IMG/VR virus record: IMGVR_UViG_3300028653_000018
Location: 1-56,892 of that record
Reading direction: 5' to 3' (one strand)
DNA: 56,892 nucleotides
DNA from: a virus
Each line of letters opens with the position of its first letter. Position 1 is the first letter of the stretch. Below, in pieces: positions 47,441-56,585 of this stretch. The notes beneath the pieces were generated by a model. It ran no database searches, was not told where the DNA came from, and worked only from the letters and a program-made list of their open reading frames with translations. Position numbers and translations under genes: made by a program.

Positions 47441-49931
47441 AAAACTAAAAGCTCTAAATAGAGAACGTAAACACAAAAACAGAAAAGCAATCGAAGAAGC
47501 CGAACATAAGATCTGGTGGGACAGCTACTGTAAAGTAATCTCTCCAAATAGAATTGAAGTCTTTGACACTAATCTAATAATTGATCAAAGAACCTGGGCT
47601 AGATGTCTTATTATTGGCCTCCCTACAAAGAATGGTGAAGGTTATCCTAGAGATATGACCTCTAAAGCAATTGAGAGAATACAAGACCTCTCATTCGATG
47701 GCTGCAAAGTTATGATGTCACATAGTCTCATTCAGATACCAAATGAACAGGCCAGAGACGACATGCAAAAGACTCTATTTACAGTAAATGTAAATCAAGA
47801 ACACGAAAAGCAAGTCAATCCGGGCTCAACTCCTAATCTTGCTTTAATGTGCAAAGGTGAAGATGTTGTCGCTAATTACCGGGAAATGTACTTTAACGGA
47901 CATAGAAGCTTTCATTCTTCACTTATCCTAGTAATAACAGGCGGTGAAAAAGAAGTATTTAACGCGGAAAGTAAAATCATCTCTATTTTAAAGAGTGAAA
48001 TAATAGACTTTTCAATTCCATCAGGAAAGCAGTTAGAAATGTTTTTGGCTGCAATGCCTTTCCCTATAAGCGACTCAAAATCGTGGGTAGAGGTCAGGAG
48101 CGATACCGCCGCAATCCTTTGTACAAGTACTAACCTAAACTCAAGAACCGATGTAAAAGGGTTGTACTTCGGTAAGGACCTTAAAACAAATGCAGAAATC
48201 TTAATCGACTTAGACACACTTCCAGCAAAGCACCTGACCTTTCTTGGAAGTACAGGAGCCGGTAAAACCTTCTCTTTCCTACTTCTCCTAATGAGAACAC
48301 ATGACATGCTAGGATCGAGAATAGTTTATACGACTCCTAAAGCGGATACTGGTACTGACTATAGAGCTGTAGCAAACTACTATGGTCAAGATGCCTGTAT
48401 CGTTGACATCGGCCCATCGGGAAGTAATATCAACCCACTGCAAATACTTTTCGATTCTCAAACGATGGGTATAAGTCCTTATGCCTATGCAAGAGCTTAT
48501 GATCGACATAAGGGGCTTTTTATTAAGTTTATGAATGTCTGGCTTAATAAAGTAACTGACAACATGGAATCTTATCTTGATGAAACTCTTAATATGGTCT
48601 ATGAGCAAGCTGGAATTTACCGAGATCAACCTGAAACCTGGACTAATGCATGGCCTGTCTTTAGAAACCTGAGGGAGATTTGGGAAAAGGATATGGCTAA
48701 ATCACAAAAGGAGATCGGAAAGAAGCGGTTAACTGCCGAAGCTCTTTTTAATAAAACTTATCACATGGGAGATAAAGGAACTTTAAATTATATGAATAAA
48801 CCTACTACTGATCTTGATTTGTCAAAAGATTTTATCATTATTGATTTATCCGGTGTCCCTGACCTCATTCAAGATGCTATGAATGTCATGGTTACAGGTA
48901 TGGTAGCGTCGAGGTTTTCAACAGATTCAGAGAAGGAAACTATAATCGCAGTGGATGAAGCTGCCGTATACCTCAGAAACCAAGAGTTAGCCGCGTCTAT
49001 GTTAAAAACGCTAACACAGGGTAGATCTCATAGAGTTTTCTTATGGCTTGCCACTCATCAGCCTTCTGACTTTAAAAAGAATAATGCAAAGGAAGAGTAC
49101 AAAACAAATATGTTCATTAACATCGTTTTAGGGGCAAATTTAGAGAACAATATAGGGGATGTAACAGACTACTTTAACTTGACCGAGGAAGAGGCTGAGA
49201 TTCTTACAAGTGCTGAAGTAGGGGAAGGTCTGCTTATCGTTAAAGGTCAGAGAATCCCTATTAGATTTGAACCAACTGACCTTGAGAAGTCTGTAATAAA
49301 AGGTACTTACAGAAAGCAAAATCTACCTGCCGTTAATGGATTCTCAATATTCCATGATATTCAATGGCTTGTAAATGAACAGCATCTTATCTTCGCGGAT
49401 TGGGTGCAGGGTGATCCAGAACTACTGAGAAAGCAGGGATATGATAAGCATAGAGTGCAGAGGATTGCACAGCCAGGGCCTACAATGTGCTATGCTCCGA
49501 CTGGAATGATTGACTCAAGAGGACTCATAGACCTCCCACACTTCGGAGATCAAACACTGGACCATTATGCTTCAGTTATTCAGTTGGCAGCTCTCCTTCA
49601 AAGCATGGGTTTTACTGACATCATCATAAATCACGGTAATGAATCTAGTAATCAAGCAGGGACGGTAGATATTGAAGCAAAGTATGATGGAAAAACATAC
49701 GCTTTTGAGTATGAAAACTATAATAATAAAAGTCCTGATATATTCACACGAAAACTTGAATCCGCACTTGAAAAGTACGATGTAGTGAGGTTCGTTTGCA
49801 GTGCCACGGATGCAAAGTTTATAAGTAAGGCGATAAATGAAAAATACATTCTAAAAAGAGGCGATGAAGTAATGCAATTCGTTGTCGAGTCAACTGGTGG
49901 AATCATTCCAGAGGATGAAACCAACCTTTAA
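47427..49931 (+). CDS. VirB4-like ATPase with nuclease-like C-terminal domain
   Basis: 834 residues. N-terminal region (about 1-220) resembles VirB4/TraC. The ATPase domain (about 240-620) carries Walker A GSTGAGKT at 274-281, Walker B IAVDEA with D510 and E511, and an RxxR-type [14 protein letters not shown] segment. The C-terminal 170 residues include [20 protein letters not shown] (D748, E761, E763), reminiscent of PD-(D/E)XK-type nucleases but with E in place of the usual K. It could drive DNA or protein export or pilus assembly. No coupling protein or relaxase is present; the fused domain might act on DNA. Confidence 0.75.
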   Translation: MKLFEKLKALNRERKHKNRKAIEEAEHKIWWDSYCKVISPNRIEVFDTNLIIDQRTWARCLIIGLPTKNGEGYPRDMTSKAIERIQDLSFDGCKVMMSHSLIQIPNEQARDDMQKTLFTVNVNQEHEKQVNPGSTPNLALMCKGEDVVANYREMYFNGHRSFHSSLILVITGGEKEVFNAESKIISILKSEIIDFSIPSGKQLEMFLAAMPFPISDSKSWVEVRSDTAAILCTSTNLNSRTDVKGLYFGKDLKTNAEILIDLDTLPAKHLTFLGSTGAGKTFSFLLLLMRTHDMLGSRIVYTTPKADTGTDYRAVANYYGQDACIVDIGPSGSNINPLQILFDSQTMGISPYAYARAYDRHKGLFIKFMNVWLNKVTDNMESYLDETLNMVYEQAGIYRDQPETWTNAWPVFRNLREIWEKDMAKSQKEIGKKRLTAEALFNKTYHMGDKGTLNYMNKPTTDLDLSKDFIIIDLSGVPDLIQDAMNVMVTGMVASRFSTDSEKETIIAVDEAAVYLRNQELAASMLKTLTQGRSHRVFLWLATHQPSDFKKNNAKEEYKTNMFINIVLGANLENNIGDVTDYFNLTEEEAEILTSAEVGEGLLIVKGQRIPIRFEPTDLEKSVIKGTYRKQNLPAVNGFSIFHDIQWLVNEQHLIFADWVQGDPELLRKQGYDKHRVQRIAQPGPTMCYAPTGMIDSRGLIDLPHFGDQTLDHYASVIQLAALLQSMGFTDIIINHGNESSNQAGTVDIEAKYDGKTYAFEYENYNNKSPDIFTRKLESALEKYDVVRFVCSATDAKFISKAINEKYILKRGDEVMQFVVESTGGIIPEDETNL

Positions 49932-50275
49932 TACTCAATAATAAGTTTTCTGGTGGATTCAGGGGTACATCTGCCTAAAAGAAAGCTTAACGTTCCTTCC
50001 TTTTTTCCGAGACAGTGTTACACACACTCAACTATTACTACGGCAAGCACTCGCTACAGTCCGAGGACATGCGCTCGTTATAGCCTTGTAATAGTTTCGT
50101 TTAGTTCCACACTGGCAGACTTCGTCTGCATGATGCTGAAGCATTTTTGCGTGAAAAATGAAAATAATTAAGTTTTTTTCAAAAAGAGCAGCCAAACTTT
50201 GAAATAAGTCGAGTTGTAGAATTTTATATCCGATTTGTGTTAATTGAGCCTCCAGGAAGCATCACAAAAAGGAAA
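49932..50275. other. Gene-free, GC-richer hairpin stretch
   Basis: 344 bases between convergent genes. GCACTCGCTACAG (50047-50059) and GCGCTCGTTATAG (50071-50083) are imperfect direct repeats 24 bases apart. Hairpins follow: GCAGAC-TTC-GTCTGC (50115-50129), ATGCT-GA-AGCAT (50133-50144) and CATTTTT-GCGTG-AAAAATG (50142-50160). They could be terminators for both directions or host-type intergenic repeats. The frame at 49953-50171 is not convincing. Confidence 0.5.
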
Positions 50276-50839
50276 TTAATTTGAAAATATAACAGTAAAA
50301 CTCTTCCCAGCATATTCAGGCCCTAAACATATTCTTCCTTCAGAATCAGCTTTTACAACACAGTAATATACAGGATGATCAGGTGTTGCAGCCCGATTAA
50401 AAGAGTTCGATGTGATTCTGGTAAAAACGATTCCTGTACTTTTTACTTCAGTTGGAGCTGGTGATTCAGTAACATCCTCTTTTGGAACTTCGGTAACAGT
50501 TGCAGCAGGTGCTTCTGTAACAGTTTGTTCTGGTTCTGATCCAGTATCCAAATTAAGAGTCTCTTCCGATGTCGAGGTATCTCCCTTTGCAGCGTTCTCT
50601 TCGTTTAAAATTCCTTGTAAATCAGGCGTAGGGGTTGGAGTTGGTTCAGATAGTGTTAAAGTTTCTTCGGTTGGTTTAGGTGTTGGAGTAGGCTTAGGAT
50701 CTGGTTTATGATCGGGGGTAATTGTATTTTCTTTTGTAGAGTTACTGGATTTATAATCAAGCACGTTAGCTCCAACTATAACCCCACCTATTAGAAGAAG
50801 GGCTCCAACTGAGATTAGTATCCAAGCTATATTATTCAT
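50276..50839 (-). CDS. Membrane-anchored Pro/Thr-rich stalk protein
   Basis: 187 residues: an N-terminal membrane segment (about 5-25, no cleavage site), a long Pro/Thr/Glu stalk (about 40-135, PKPTPTPKPTEE repeats), and a compact C-terminal domain (about 138-187, YYCVVKADSEGRICLGPEYA). It would project outward from the membrane. The low-complexity stalk is typical of archaeal cell-surface proteins. Likely host-surface display or adhesion. Confidence 0.6.
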   Translation of the reverse strand: MNNIAWILISVGALLLIGGVIVGANVLDYKSSNSTKENTITPDHKPDPKPTPTPKPTEETLTLSEPTPTPTPDLQGILNEENAAKGDTSTSEETLNLDTGSEPEQTVTEAPAATVTEVPKEDVTESPAPTEVKSTGIVFTRITSNSFNRAATPDHPVYYCVVKADSEGRICLGPEYAGKSFTVIFSN

Positions 50840-50893
50840 GGAAGTAGAAAAGGGAGTAAAATATTATAAATGTTTTTAAAAAAGAGTGAAGAA

Positions 50894-51415
50894 TTACTTC
50901 ACATTAATATTTTTACAAGTTGGAGAGCACCAACAAGAACCAACCTGAACCTTTAGACAAACAGTGAAATAACCTTTCGAAGCTGGAATACTCACGGTAA
51001 CCCCAGGCTTACTGTTTTTTAGGATATATCCGGTAAGATGTGTTCTGCCAGCATCCGAATACTTTTTAATACTCCATTGGTCAGCTACATGTTTACAGAC
51101 AGTTGTATCTTTGAACTGGAGTTTTCCGCTTACAATGGAAGCAGCGAAAGCTGGAGTACAACAGTTAGCGCATGTAGTACTTTTTGTAGTATTACAGGTT
51201 GAACAGGTTCCAGTACTACACGTTCCTGAAGAAGCGGTTGTCTGATTAACACATTTCGTTAAGGGGCAGTTATCAGTACATCCTGCACAATTACAAGATC
51301 CAGACTGACAAGCTGTACACGTACAGGTACATTTCCCTGCAGTACATGCGGCAGATGCTGAAGAAACACAAAGCATCATCACTAATAGAGGGATTATGAA
51401 ATATTTGGGTTTCAT
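50894..51415 (-). CDS. Secreted very Cys-rich protein
   Basis: 173 residues: signal peptide (about 1-22, ending ASAA), a Cys-rich block (about 23-85, with CTAGKCTCTCTACQSGSCNC and many CxxC/CxC pairs), and a beta domain (about 88-173) with more Cys at the end. Roughly 20 of the first 90 residues are Cys, so disulfides or metal are likely. Its start follows the operator at 51421-51435 by six bases. No family recognised. Confidence 0.65.
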   Translation of the reverse strand: MKPKYFIIPLLVMMLCVSSASAACTAGKCTCTCTACQSGSCNCAGCTDNCPLTKCVNQTTASSGTCSTGTCSTCNTTKSTTCANCCTPAFAASIVSGKLQFKDTTVCKHVADQWSIKKYSDAGRTHLTGYILKNSKPGVTVSIPASKGYFTVCLKVQVGSCWCSPTCKNINVK

Positions 51416-51565
51416 ATACAGTTAACAGCGTTAACAAATTATAAAATTATATTCATTTATGATAAGATTGTTCGAATGTTATATTAATCTCATAACGTTT
51501 TTAGATCATTGTAAAGTTATATTAATAGATATATTTAATATTGTTAACAACGTTAACATTAGAAA
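51416..51565. promoter_or_regulatory. Divergent promoters with two operators
   Basis: GTTAACAGCGTTAAC (51421-51435) lies six bases from the leftward Cys-rich gene, between it and a minus-strand TATA-like ATTTTATAAT. GTTAACAACGTTAAC (51543-51557) lies nine bases before ATG 51566, after GATATATTTAATA. Two copies of the palindrome on each side of one intergenic region are strong evidence for common control. GTTATATTAAT is also repeated (about 51478 and 51508). Confidence 0.7.
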
Positions 51566-52594
51566 ATGTCTATTTTTATCGAGGGAACCGCGTTTCCCAT
51601 CGGAGAAAAGAACGTTAATGGCTGGGGAATCCCCGAATCGGAAGTAGATAACGCCATCTCTTCTTTAAAATCCTCTGTTGTTCGTATTTGTTCCAGGGAC
51701 TCTCCACATGGATGCGACGAATCCGAAGACCCAAAGGCTGAAATCGGAAATATCGTTGCTGCATGGAGAGATGGGAACCTCGTAAAAACCAGAGCTTTGA
51801 TTACCGATTCAACTGCCTCTCAAAAAATTTCAGATAAAACCTGGAAAAACACTTGGAGTATTTATGGGAAAGCTCCTAAAGTCGTTGATGGTTGGCCAAT
51901 TGATTATAAAAATCGTTCTATAACTCTTGTTCAAAACCCGGCTTGGGGAGATGCTACATGGGAAGTGGCGGCTTCTGAAAGCGGGGAATTCGGGTTTAGA
52001 ACCTTTTCAGAATTCACATTAATCGCATCACAAAATAAAGAAGGTGATTTCATCACAGAAGAACTTGAAAAGAAAATTACTGAACTTTCAGCAGCTAAAA
52101 AAACATGTGAAGAGCAACTGAAGGAAATGACTGTCAAAATGGACGAGATGGATAAAAGTTCGTCCATGCAGGCATCTACCATTGAGGAACTTAAGGCCTC
52201 CAATGAGAAACTCACCAAAGAGCTAGGAGAAAAAACAACTCTCGTTGCCTCTCTGGAAAAAGAGAAAGCAGGATCACTACCAATGAATGTAATCGAAGAA
52301 AAAATAGCCGCTGCGATTGCAGAACACGACGAAAAGAAGACCCTCTCAGCTGCTAGAGCTAAGTTTGTAGCAGCGAGGAAAGCCGCTCATAACATCGATA
52401 CTAAAGACACTGAATTCACAGCCCTTTCAGCATCCGAGTTTGAAGCACTTGCTGCTGAACAGGGTGTTAAACTCGAAGCCGGAGGTCCAGGAAGTGGGCC
52501 GAATCCACAGTATCCTGCGGAACCCTCGACAAAAACAGGTTTTACGGTAGGCAGGCCAGATACAAAAAAACCCGGTGAATGGAGGAATGATTAA
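51566..52594 (+). CDS. Putative prohead protease-scaffold fusion
   Basis: 342 residues from ATG 51566, no ribosome site, so translation may be leaderless. Residues about 1-150 (INVAWRD-like NIVAAWRDGNLV, SIYGKAPKV) suit the N-terminal protease part of head maturation genes. A charged coiled coil (about 160-240), a helical segment and a Gly/Pro-rich tail (GGPGSGPNPQYP) suit scaffolding. It directly precedes decoration and capsid genes, the usual place. The catalytic residues were not identified with certainty. Confidence 0.6.
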   Translation: MSIFIEGTAFPIGEKNVNGWGIPESEVDNAISSLKSSVVRICSRDSPHGCDESEDPKAEIGNIVAAWRDGNLVKTRALITDSTASQKISDKTWKNTWSIYGKAPKVVDGWPIDYKNRSITLVQNPAWGDATWEVAASESGEFGFRTFSEFTLIASQNKEGDFITEELEKKITELSAAKKTCEEQLKEMTVKMDEMDKSSSMQASTIEELKASNEKLTKELGEKTTLVASLEKEKAGSLPMNVIEEKIAAAIAEHDEKKTLSAARAKFVAARKAAHNIDTKDTEFTALSASEFEALAAEQGVKLEAGGPGSGPNPQYPAEPSTKTGFTVGRPDTKKPGEWRND

Positions 52595-52596
52595 AA

Positions 52597-53127
52597 ATGG
52601 TTAATACTGGTTTAAGAAAACCCACTAACGGGGTACTTGTAGCAGGTCATCCACTCAAAATGGAACAGAACATCGAAACGGCTACTAATATGTACCCAGG
52701 TCGCCTGGTGAAAAAAGGAACTAACGATGATGACATTGTCGTCAATACGGCGGCGGGGAATGCGTCCGGTTGGCTCAGTTACGAAGATACCAAGATAGGG
52801 AAACCTGACGATGTTGACTCAATATACAAAATCACGGCTAAACCCGTAGTACTGTACGGTGGTGGCTTTGTGGTAGTCGGACATCTTGCATCAGGGGAAA
52901 ACGTTGCAAAGGATGATTATCTCGTAGGGGCTGCAAATGGAGAACTTAAAAAAGCTTCTGCGGTAGTAATCGCATCAGGCGCAACCCCTGTTACGTCGGG
53001 AGCTGCAAACGGTGCAGCCATCGTTACAGGGTCTATTCCTGGAGAAGGAAGAATACTTGCACAGGCAAAGGAAAGCGTAAATGCCACCAGTGCAGCTGCG
53101 GACATTATGGTACTAAGTTTCATCTGA
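52597..53127 (+). CDS. Head decoration protein (DUF2190-like)
   Basis: 176 residues, beta-rich (NMYPGRLVKKGTNDDDIVVN, and ASGWLSYEDTKIGKPDD). Small beta barrels of this type stabilise capsid trimer axes. Two bases after the protease/scaffold stop and 11 before the capsid gene. Family call by pattern and location. Confidence 0.65.
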   Translation: MVNTGLRKPTNGVLVAGHPLKMEQNIETATNMYPGRLVKKGTNDDDIVVNTAAGNASGWLSYEDTKIGKPDDVDSIYKITAKPVVLYGGGFVVVGHLASGENVAKDDYLVGAANGELKKASAVVIASGATPVTSGAANGAAIVTGSIPGEGRILAQAKESVNATSAAADIMVLSFI

Positions 53128-53138
53128 GGTGATTCACG

Positions 53139-54023
53139 GTGACAAATGCATATGATGAATTTTCTAAGAAACTTGACGAAAAGATTGTAGAACCCCTCAG
53201 ACAGGTAAACAAAGGACGTAGACTCGTTTACGTTACTCCTCCGCAGGGATTCGGAGTTACCTCTGTAGATTGGGGTAAAATGACTGAGATGAGTGACGGT
53301 TATGTTTCAATGGGGTTCACAGATGGAAATAAGGACTCAATCGACGTAAAACTCACCAATGCTCAGATCCCGGTGTATTGGAAAGATTACACCATTGACC
53401 GTAGAATCTACGAAGGCTGGAGAACGAGAGGCTTCGATATCGATGCAGCAAACGCCATTGCAGCTGCATACAAAGCCTCGAGGGCCGAAGACGGGGCCAT
53501 TATCAACGGTGTAACCAATGACGGTACGAACTACGACTTTGTAGGCATCTATCAGGGAGCTGTAGCGTCTGGTAACAACTATGCTACTTCATGCTCGATA
53601 GGAACCTTTGGTAACCTTACGTCTGCCATCAATGCCGCATACGAACTCATGGACGAGGACGGAGTACCCGTTGACAGTCTGCCTTTCAATCTTGCCTTGA
53701 ATTCAACATCTTTTAAGAAAGCAAGATCTGTAAGAAACACCGGGGGGAATGGAAATCGCGAACTCCCTGACATCCTTGAACTCCTAAACGGTGGGAGTGT
53801 GATTTCTGTAGGTACTCAGGTTATGACAGGACAGGGATTCCTTTGCCCCACTCCTGCAGTAGGAGAACCTTATCTGGATTACTACCTAACATCTGACTTC
53901 CAGACTGACCCAATGACTCCGATGTATCAGAAAACTGGAAACCTCGGAGGAAGAGTATTTTCTGCTGGAGTTCTCCGGATCAAACAGTTTGATGCGTTAT
54001 GCGCTTTTTCAAACCTGTCATGA
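53139..54023 (+). CDS. Major capsid protein (HK97-fold)
   Basis: 294 residues from GTG 53139 (GAGGTGATTCAC before it). A short helical N-terminus, then KDYTIDRRIYEGWRTRGFDI, DAANAIAAAYKASRAEDGAI and a beta-rich C-terminus resemble encapsulin-like/DUF6260-type HK97-fold capsids. There is no long cleaved delta domain, so a separate scaffold is needed; the preceding gene supplies it. Forms the icosahedral head. Confidence 0.8.
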   Translation: MTNAYDEFSKKLDEKIVEPLRQVNKGRRLVYVTPPQGFGVTSVDWGKMTEMSDGYVSMGFTDGNKDSIDVKLTNAQIPVYWKDYTIDRRIYEGWRTRGFDIDAANAIAAAYKASRAEDGAIINGVTNDGTNYDFVGIYQGAVASGNNYATSCSIGTFGNLTSAINAAYELMDEDGVPVDSLPFNLALNSTSFKKARSVRNTGGNGNRELPDILELLNGGSVISVGTQVMTGQGFLCPTPAVGEPYLDYYLTSDFQTDPMTPMYQKTGNLGGRVFSAGVLRIKQFDALCAFSNLS

Positions 54024-54032
54024 GGTGAAAAA

Positions 54033-54221
54033 GTGATAACAGTAAAAGTAAAATCTAGTCACCTTTCGGCTGGACCGAATGCTGAAAACTCTAAGATCTA
54101 CAGAAGAGGAGACGTTTTCAACTGTTCTGAAGAGGAATGTAAACGCTTTGGGAATTCGGTTGAAAAAATCAGAGTTGTTGAAGCTCCTCAGCCTGTCGTT
54201 CAGGGTACTGCTAAAAAGTAA
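54033..54221 (+). CDS. Small head-region protein
   Basis: 62 residues from GTG 54033 (GAGGTGAAAAA). Beta segment then a short acidic helix (CSEEECKRFGNSVEKIRVVE). Unknown; commonly a small gene sits between capsid and connector genes. Confidence 0.6.
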   Translation: MITVKVKSSHLSAGPNAENSKIYRRGDVFNCSEEECKRFGNSVEKIRVVEAPQPVVQGTAKK

Positions 54222-54229
54222 GGTGGATC

Positions 54230-54616
54230 ATGGCTCGTTGCTCTCCTACTGACGTTCGGTCAAAAGTATTTACGAAGGCTACAGACCTTCAAATATCTGC
54301 AATTATCGCAGATGTAGATGACGAGGTATCAACGTTAGCAGGGAGCACTAACCAAATCGATCCAAATTTAATAGAGGCTTGTAAATGGGCGTCGAGGGCT
54401 TCCACGCTCCGTTATATGATAACTACCGGGGAGATGGCAGTTAACATAAAACGTGGTAATAGCCAGCAACAGAACGCTCCTGACCCATTAATTAAAGCAT
54501 ATGAAGAGAAGGCTGAATCATATATTCAGAAATATAAAATTTCCTCCGTTTCGTTCTCAATTCCATCTGGTCGTATGGGTTACGGAACTGTAAATAATAC
54601 AGAGGGTTTTTCTTGA
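54230..54616 (+). CDS. Head-tail connector protein
   Basis: 128 residues, helical (SPTDVRSKVFTKATDLQISA..., IDPNLIEACKWASRASTLRY), typical of gp6/gp15-type adaptor proteins binding below the portal. Located where the adaptor is expected. Confidence 0.65.
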   Translation: MARCSPTDVRSKVFTKATDLQISAIIADVDDEVSTLAGSTNQIDPNLIEACKWASRASTLRYMITTGEMAVNIKRGNSQQQNAPDPLIKAYEEKAESYIQKYKISSVSFSIPSGRMGYGTVNNTEGFS

Positions 54617-54978
54617 ACTTCCTCGACTTAGGCATGGTCCACACATGCCAGGTACTCCACGATACCGGAACCACGCAAAATATAGCCGGTTCCCCTATTC
54701 CGAATATGGTTTCTACTGAATATAAATGTTCATTCGAAAATATTACAACCTCTGGTTTTTCAGTTTCAAACACGGATGCTGGAAAAGTAATAATCTCTTC
54801 TCCTGTTGTTTTCCTTCCAGATAACGCAATAGTTCAGAAAGGAGATTTCATTTCAACCACTGAACTAAACTGGGCCGGAACATACGAAGTTCAAAAAGTT
54901 GATGCTCCAGAAGACCTTTTTTCTGGAGAAATCGACCACATAGAAGCTTTTCTTATGGAGGTAGCTAAACGTGGTTGA
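54613..54978 (+). CDS. Head closure (stopper-like) protein
   Basis: 121 residues from TTG 54613, ATG-less four-base-type overlap. Beta-rich with a flexible loop (CQVLHDTGTTQNIAG), typical of head closure (gp16-like) proteins that retain DNA. Overlaps the next gene by eight bases. Function by order and shape. Confidence 0.6.
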   Translation: MNFLDLGMVHTCQVLHDTGTTQNIAGSPIPNMVSTEYKCSFENITTSGFSVSNTDAGKVIISSPVVFLPDNAIVQKGDFISTTELNWAGTYEVQKVDAPEDLFSGEIDHIEAFLMEVAKRG

Positions 54979-55351
54979 TGGAATCACTATAAAAATAGAC
55001 GGAGTGAAAGAACTTCAAAACACTTTCAAATTATTAAATAGTGACATGCAGGACATCCTTTCAAAAGCGGTTAGCCAGGGCGCGATAATCGTTGAGAGAG
55101 ATGCAAAACTTAGGGTCCATAGAGTTACAGGTAACTTAATGCGGTCAATAGAAGAACATCAAACTGTTAAATCTTCTACTAGGATAGAGTCACAAGTTAG
55201 TACAACAGTTCCTTACGCAGCAGCAGAAGAATTTAGAGTAGATTCCAGAGGGTCTCACGCTTATCTAAGACCTGCACTCGACGAGAACGAAGCACAAATA
55301 AAAGCCGCGATTGAACAGGTTATAGCTACGAGACTAGAGAGGTTTCGATAA
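54971..55351 (+). CDS. HK97 gp10-like protein
   Basis: 126 residues from GTG 54971. Pattern GVKELQNTFKLLN...GAIIVERDAKLRVHRVTGNLMRSI...AEEF...HAYLRPAL marks the HK97 gp10/tail-component family located between head closure and tail terminator. Confidence 0.85.
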   Translation: MVDGITIKIDGVKELQNTFKLLNSDMQDILSKAVSQGAIIVERDAKLRVHRVTGNLMRSIEEHQTVKSSTRIESQVSTTVPYAAAEEFRVDSRGSHAYLRPALDENEAQIKAAIEQVIATRLERFR

Positions 55352-55740
55352 TGTTAGGGGAAGCGATTAGATCTATTCTTCTAGCTGATTCCATAGTGTC
55401 GGATCTTGTAGGCACTCGTATCTACCCTTTAGAACTTCCTTTGAAAACTTCATTCCCAGCTTTAACTTATTCATTTCCTTCTGACCCATTTCAACTTGTT
55501 ATGCGTTCTGCCAGATGCCAAATTAACTGTTGGTCAGACGGGAAAGACATATTAGAAAAATACACGGAACGCGAAACGCTGAAACAAGCGGTAGAAAACT
55601 CATTGAAATTTTTTACCGGACAGGTTAACGGTGTCAATATTGAAATAACGTGGCCTATAGGCCCATATAATCACATGAAGGATAGTACTTCTGGATTTTT
55701 CTTTATTCCATACGACTTTCAAATTAATTATTATACATGA
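55351..55740 (+). CDS. Tail terminator (DUF3168-like)
   Basis: 129 residues with VSDLVGTRIYPLELPLKTSF at about 15-35 and INCWSDGKDILEKYTERETLKQAVENSL in the middle, the DUF3168 tail completion pattern. Ends the growth of the tail tube. Overlaps the previous gene by one base. Motif split: QINCWSDGKD, then ILEKYTERETLKQAV. Confidence 0.8.
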   Translation: MLGEAIRSILLADSIVSDLVGTRIYPLELPLKTSFPALTYSFPSDPFQLVMRSARCQINCWSDGKDILEKYTERETLKQAVENSLKFFTGQVNGVNIEITWPIGPYNHMKDSTSGFFFIPYDFQINYYT

Positions 55741-55748
55741 GGTAAAAC

Positions 55749-56570
55749 ATGTCAAGAGCACAAACAACAGCACAACTCGAAAACGCAATCACATTCGGTT
55801 CAGCAAAAGTAGAAATCCGAGCATACGGGAGCACTGGAGCTTTTACTGATCTTGGAATAGGTACTGGCATTGAGGTTGACGAAACAGTTACTCCGGCAAC
55901 GTTGGATCCAGATAATGCCAGCAAGATGGTTATCGATCTAGCTGAACACTCAATTGGGTTTAAGATGAATTTATGGGAACTGGATTTTGCAAAAATCTAT
56001 GCTCTACGTGGTGGATCATCTGGATTGGATACATATGGTACACAGGCAGCAGCCCCGGTATCAATTACTACTGAGCAACATGTACTGACAGGAACGGGGT
56101 TTGTCCCGCTAAACTTCAAAAATGGTGACAATTCAGAAGTTGGAAGTATTGTAGTCGTTGACAGCACCGATCAGGCGTGTGCTCGAAACACTGATTACAT
56201 TATTGGAATAGATGGGAATGGATGGACATCCATTGCCAGGGTAGCAGGTGGGAAAATCACTGATGGAGAAATAGCTAAAGTGAGTTATTCTTACACTCCA
56301 CTCGCTTCAAAAACCTGGTCAACCGGTGGAAAATCTAGCATTGGATACCTCGAACTAAAGTTGACAAATGTTCGTTTTATCGGATCAAGTGATAAAACGA
56401 AGATAGTTACTATTTATAAGGCTCAGGTATCCAGTGGGTTGAAACTGAAATTCCCCGCGGCTAAAGATTCTACTCCACTTGAATATCCTCTTGAAATGAT
56501 AGCATATGATGATGCTACCAGGACAGCAGGAGATCAACTCTGTTCAGTTGTAGATCAGCAGGGGGTATAA
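55749..56570 (+). CDS. Major tail tube protein
   Basis: 273 residues: beta-rich tube domain (about 1-110 and 195-273) with an inserted Ig-like strand region (about 115-190, NTDYIIGIDGNGWTSIARV and GEIAKVSYSYTP), a feature of many siphovirus tail proteins. Preceded by GAGGTAAAAC; directly upstream of the chaperone gene. Hexamers stack into the tail. Confidence 0.8.
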   Translation: MSRAQTTAQLENAITFGSAKVEIRAYGSTGAFTDLGIGTGIEVDETVTPATLDPDNASKMVIDLAEHSIGFKMNLWELDFAKIYALRGGSSGLDTYGTQAAAPVSITTEQHVLTGTGFVPLNFKNGDNSEVGSIVVVDSTDQACARNTDYIIGIDGNGWTSIARVAGGKITDGEIAKVSYSYTPLASKTWSTGGKSSIGYLELKLTNVRFIGSSDKTKIVTIYKAQVSSGLKLKFPAAKDSTPLEYPLEMIAYDDATRTAGDQLCSVVDQQGV

Positions 56571-56585
56571 TCCCTGGCTGAATTT

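Noticed and set aside
44802-49931. A complete conjugation system
   Set aside because: No relaxase, coupling protein or nic site was recognised, so only a secretion-like module can be claimed.
49953-50171. A 72-codon frame after the VirB4-like gene
   Set aside because: Composition is unlike real genes here, it lacks a ribosome site and it runs through hairpins and direct repeats.
50412-50711. Plus-strand frame of 99 codons
   Set aside because: It mirrors the low-complexity Pro/Thr stalk gene on the other strand; Gly/Val runs are an artefact.
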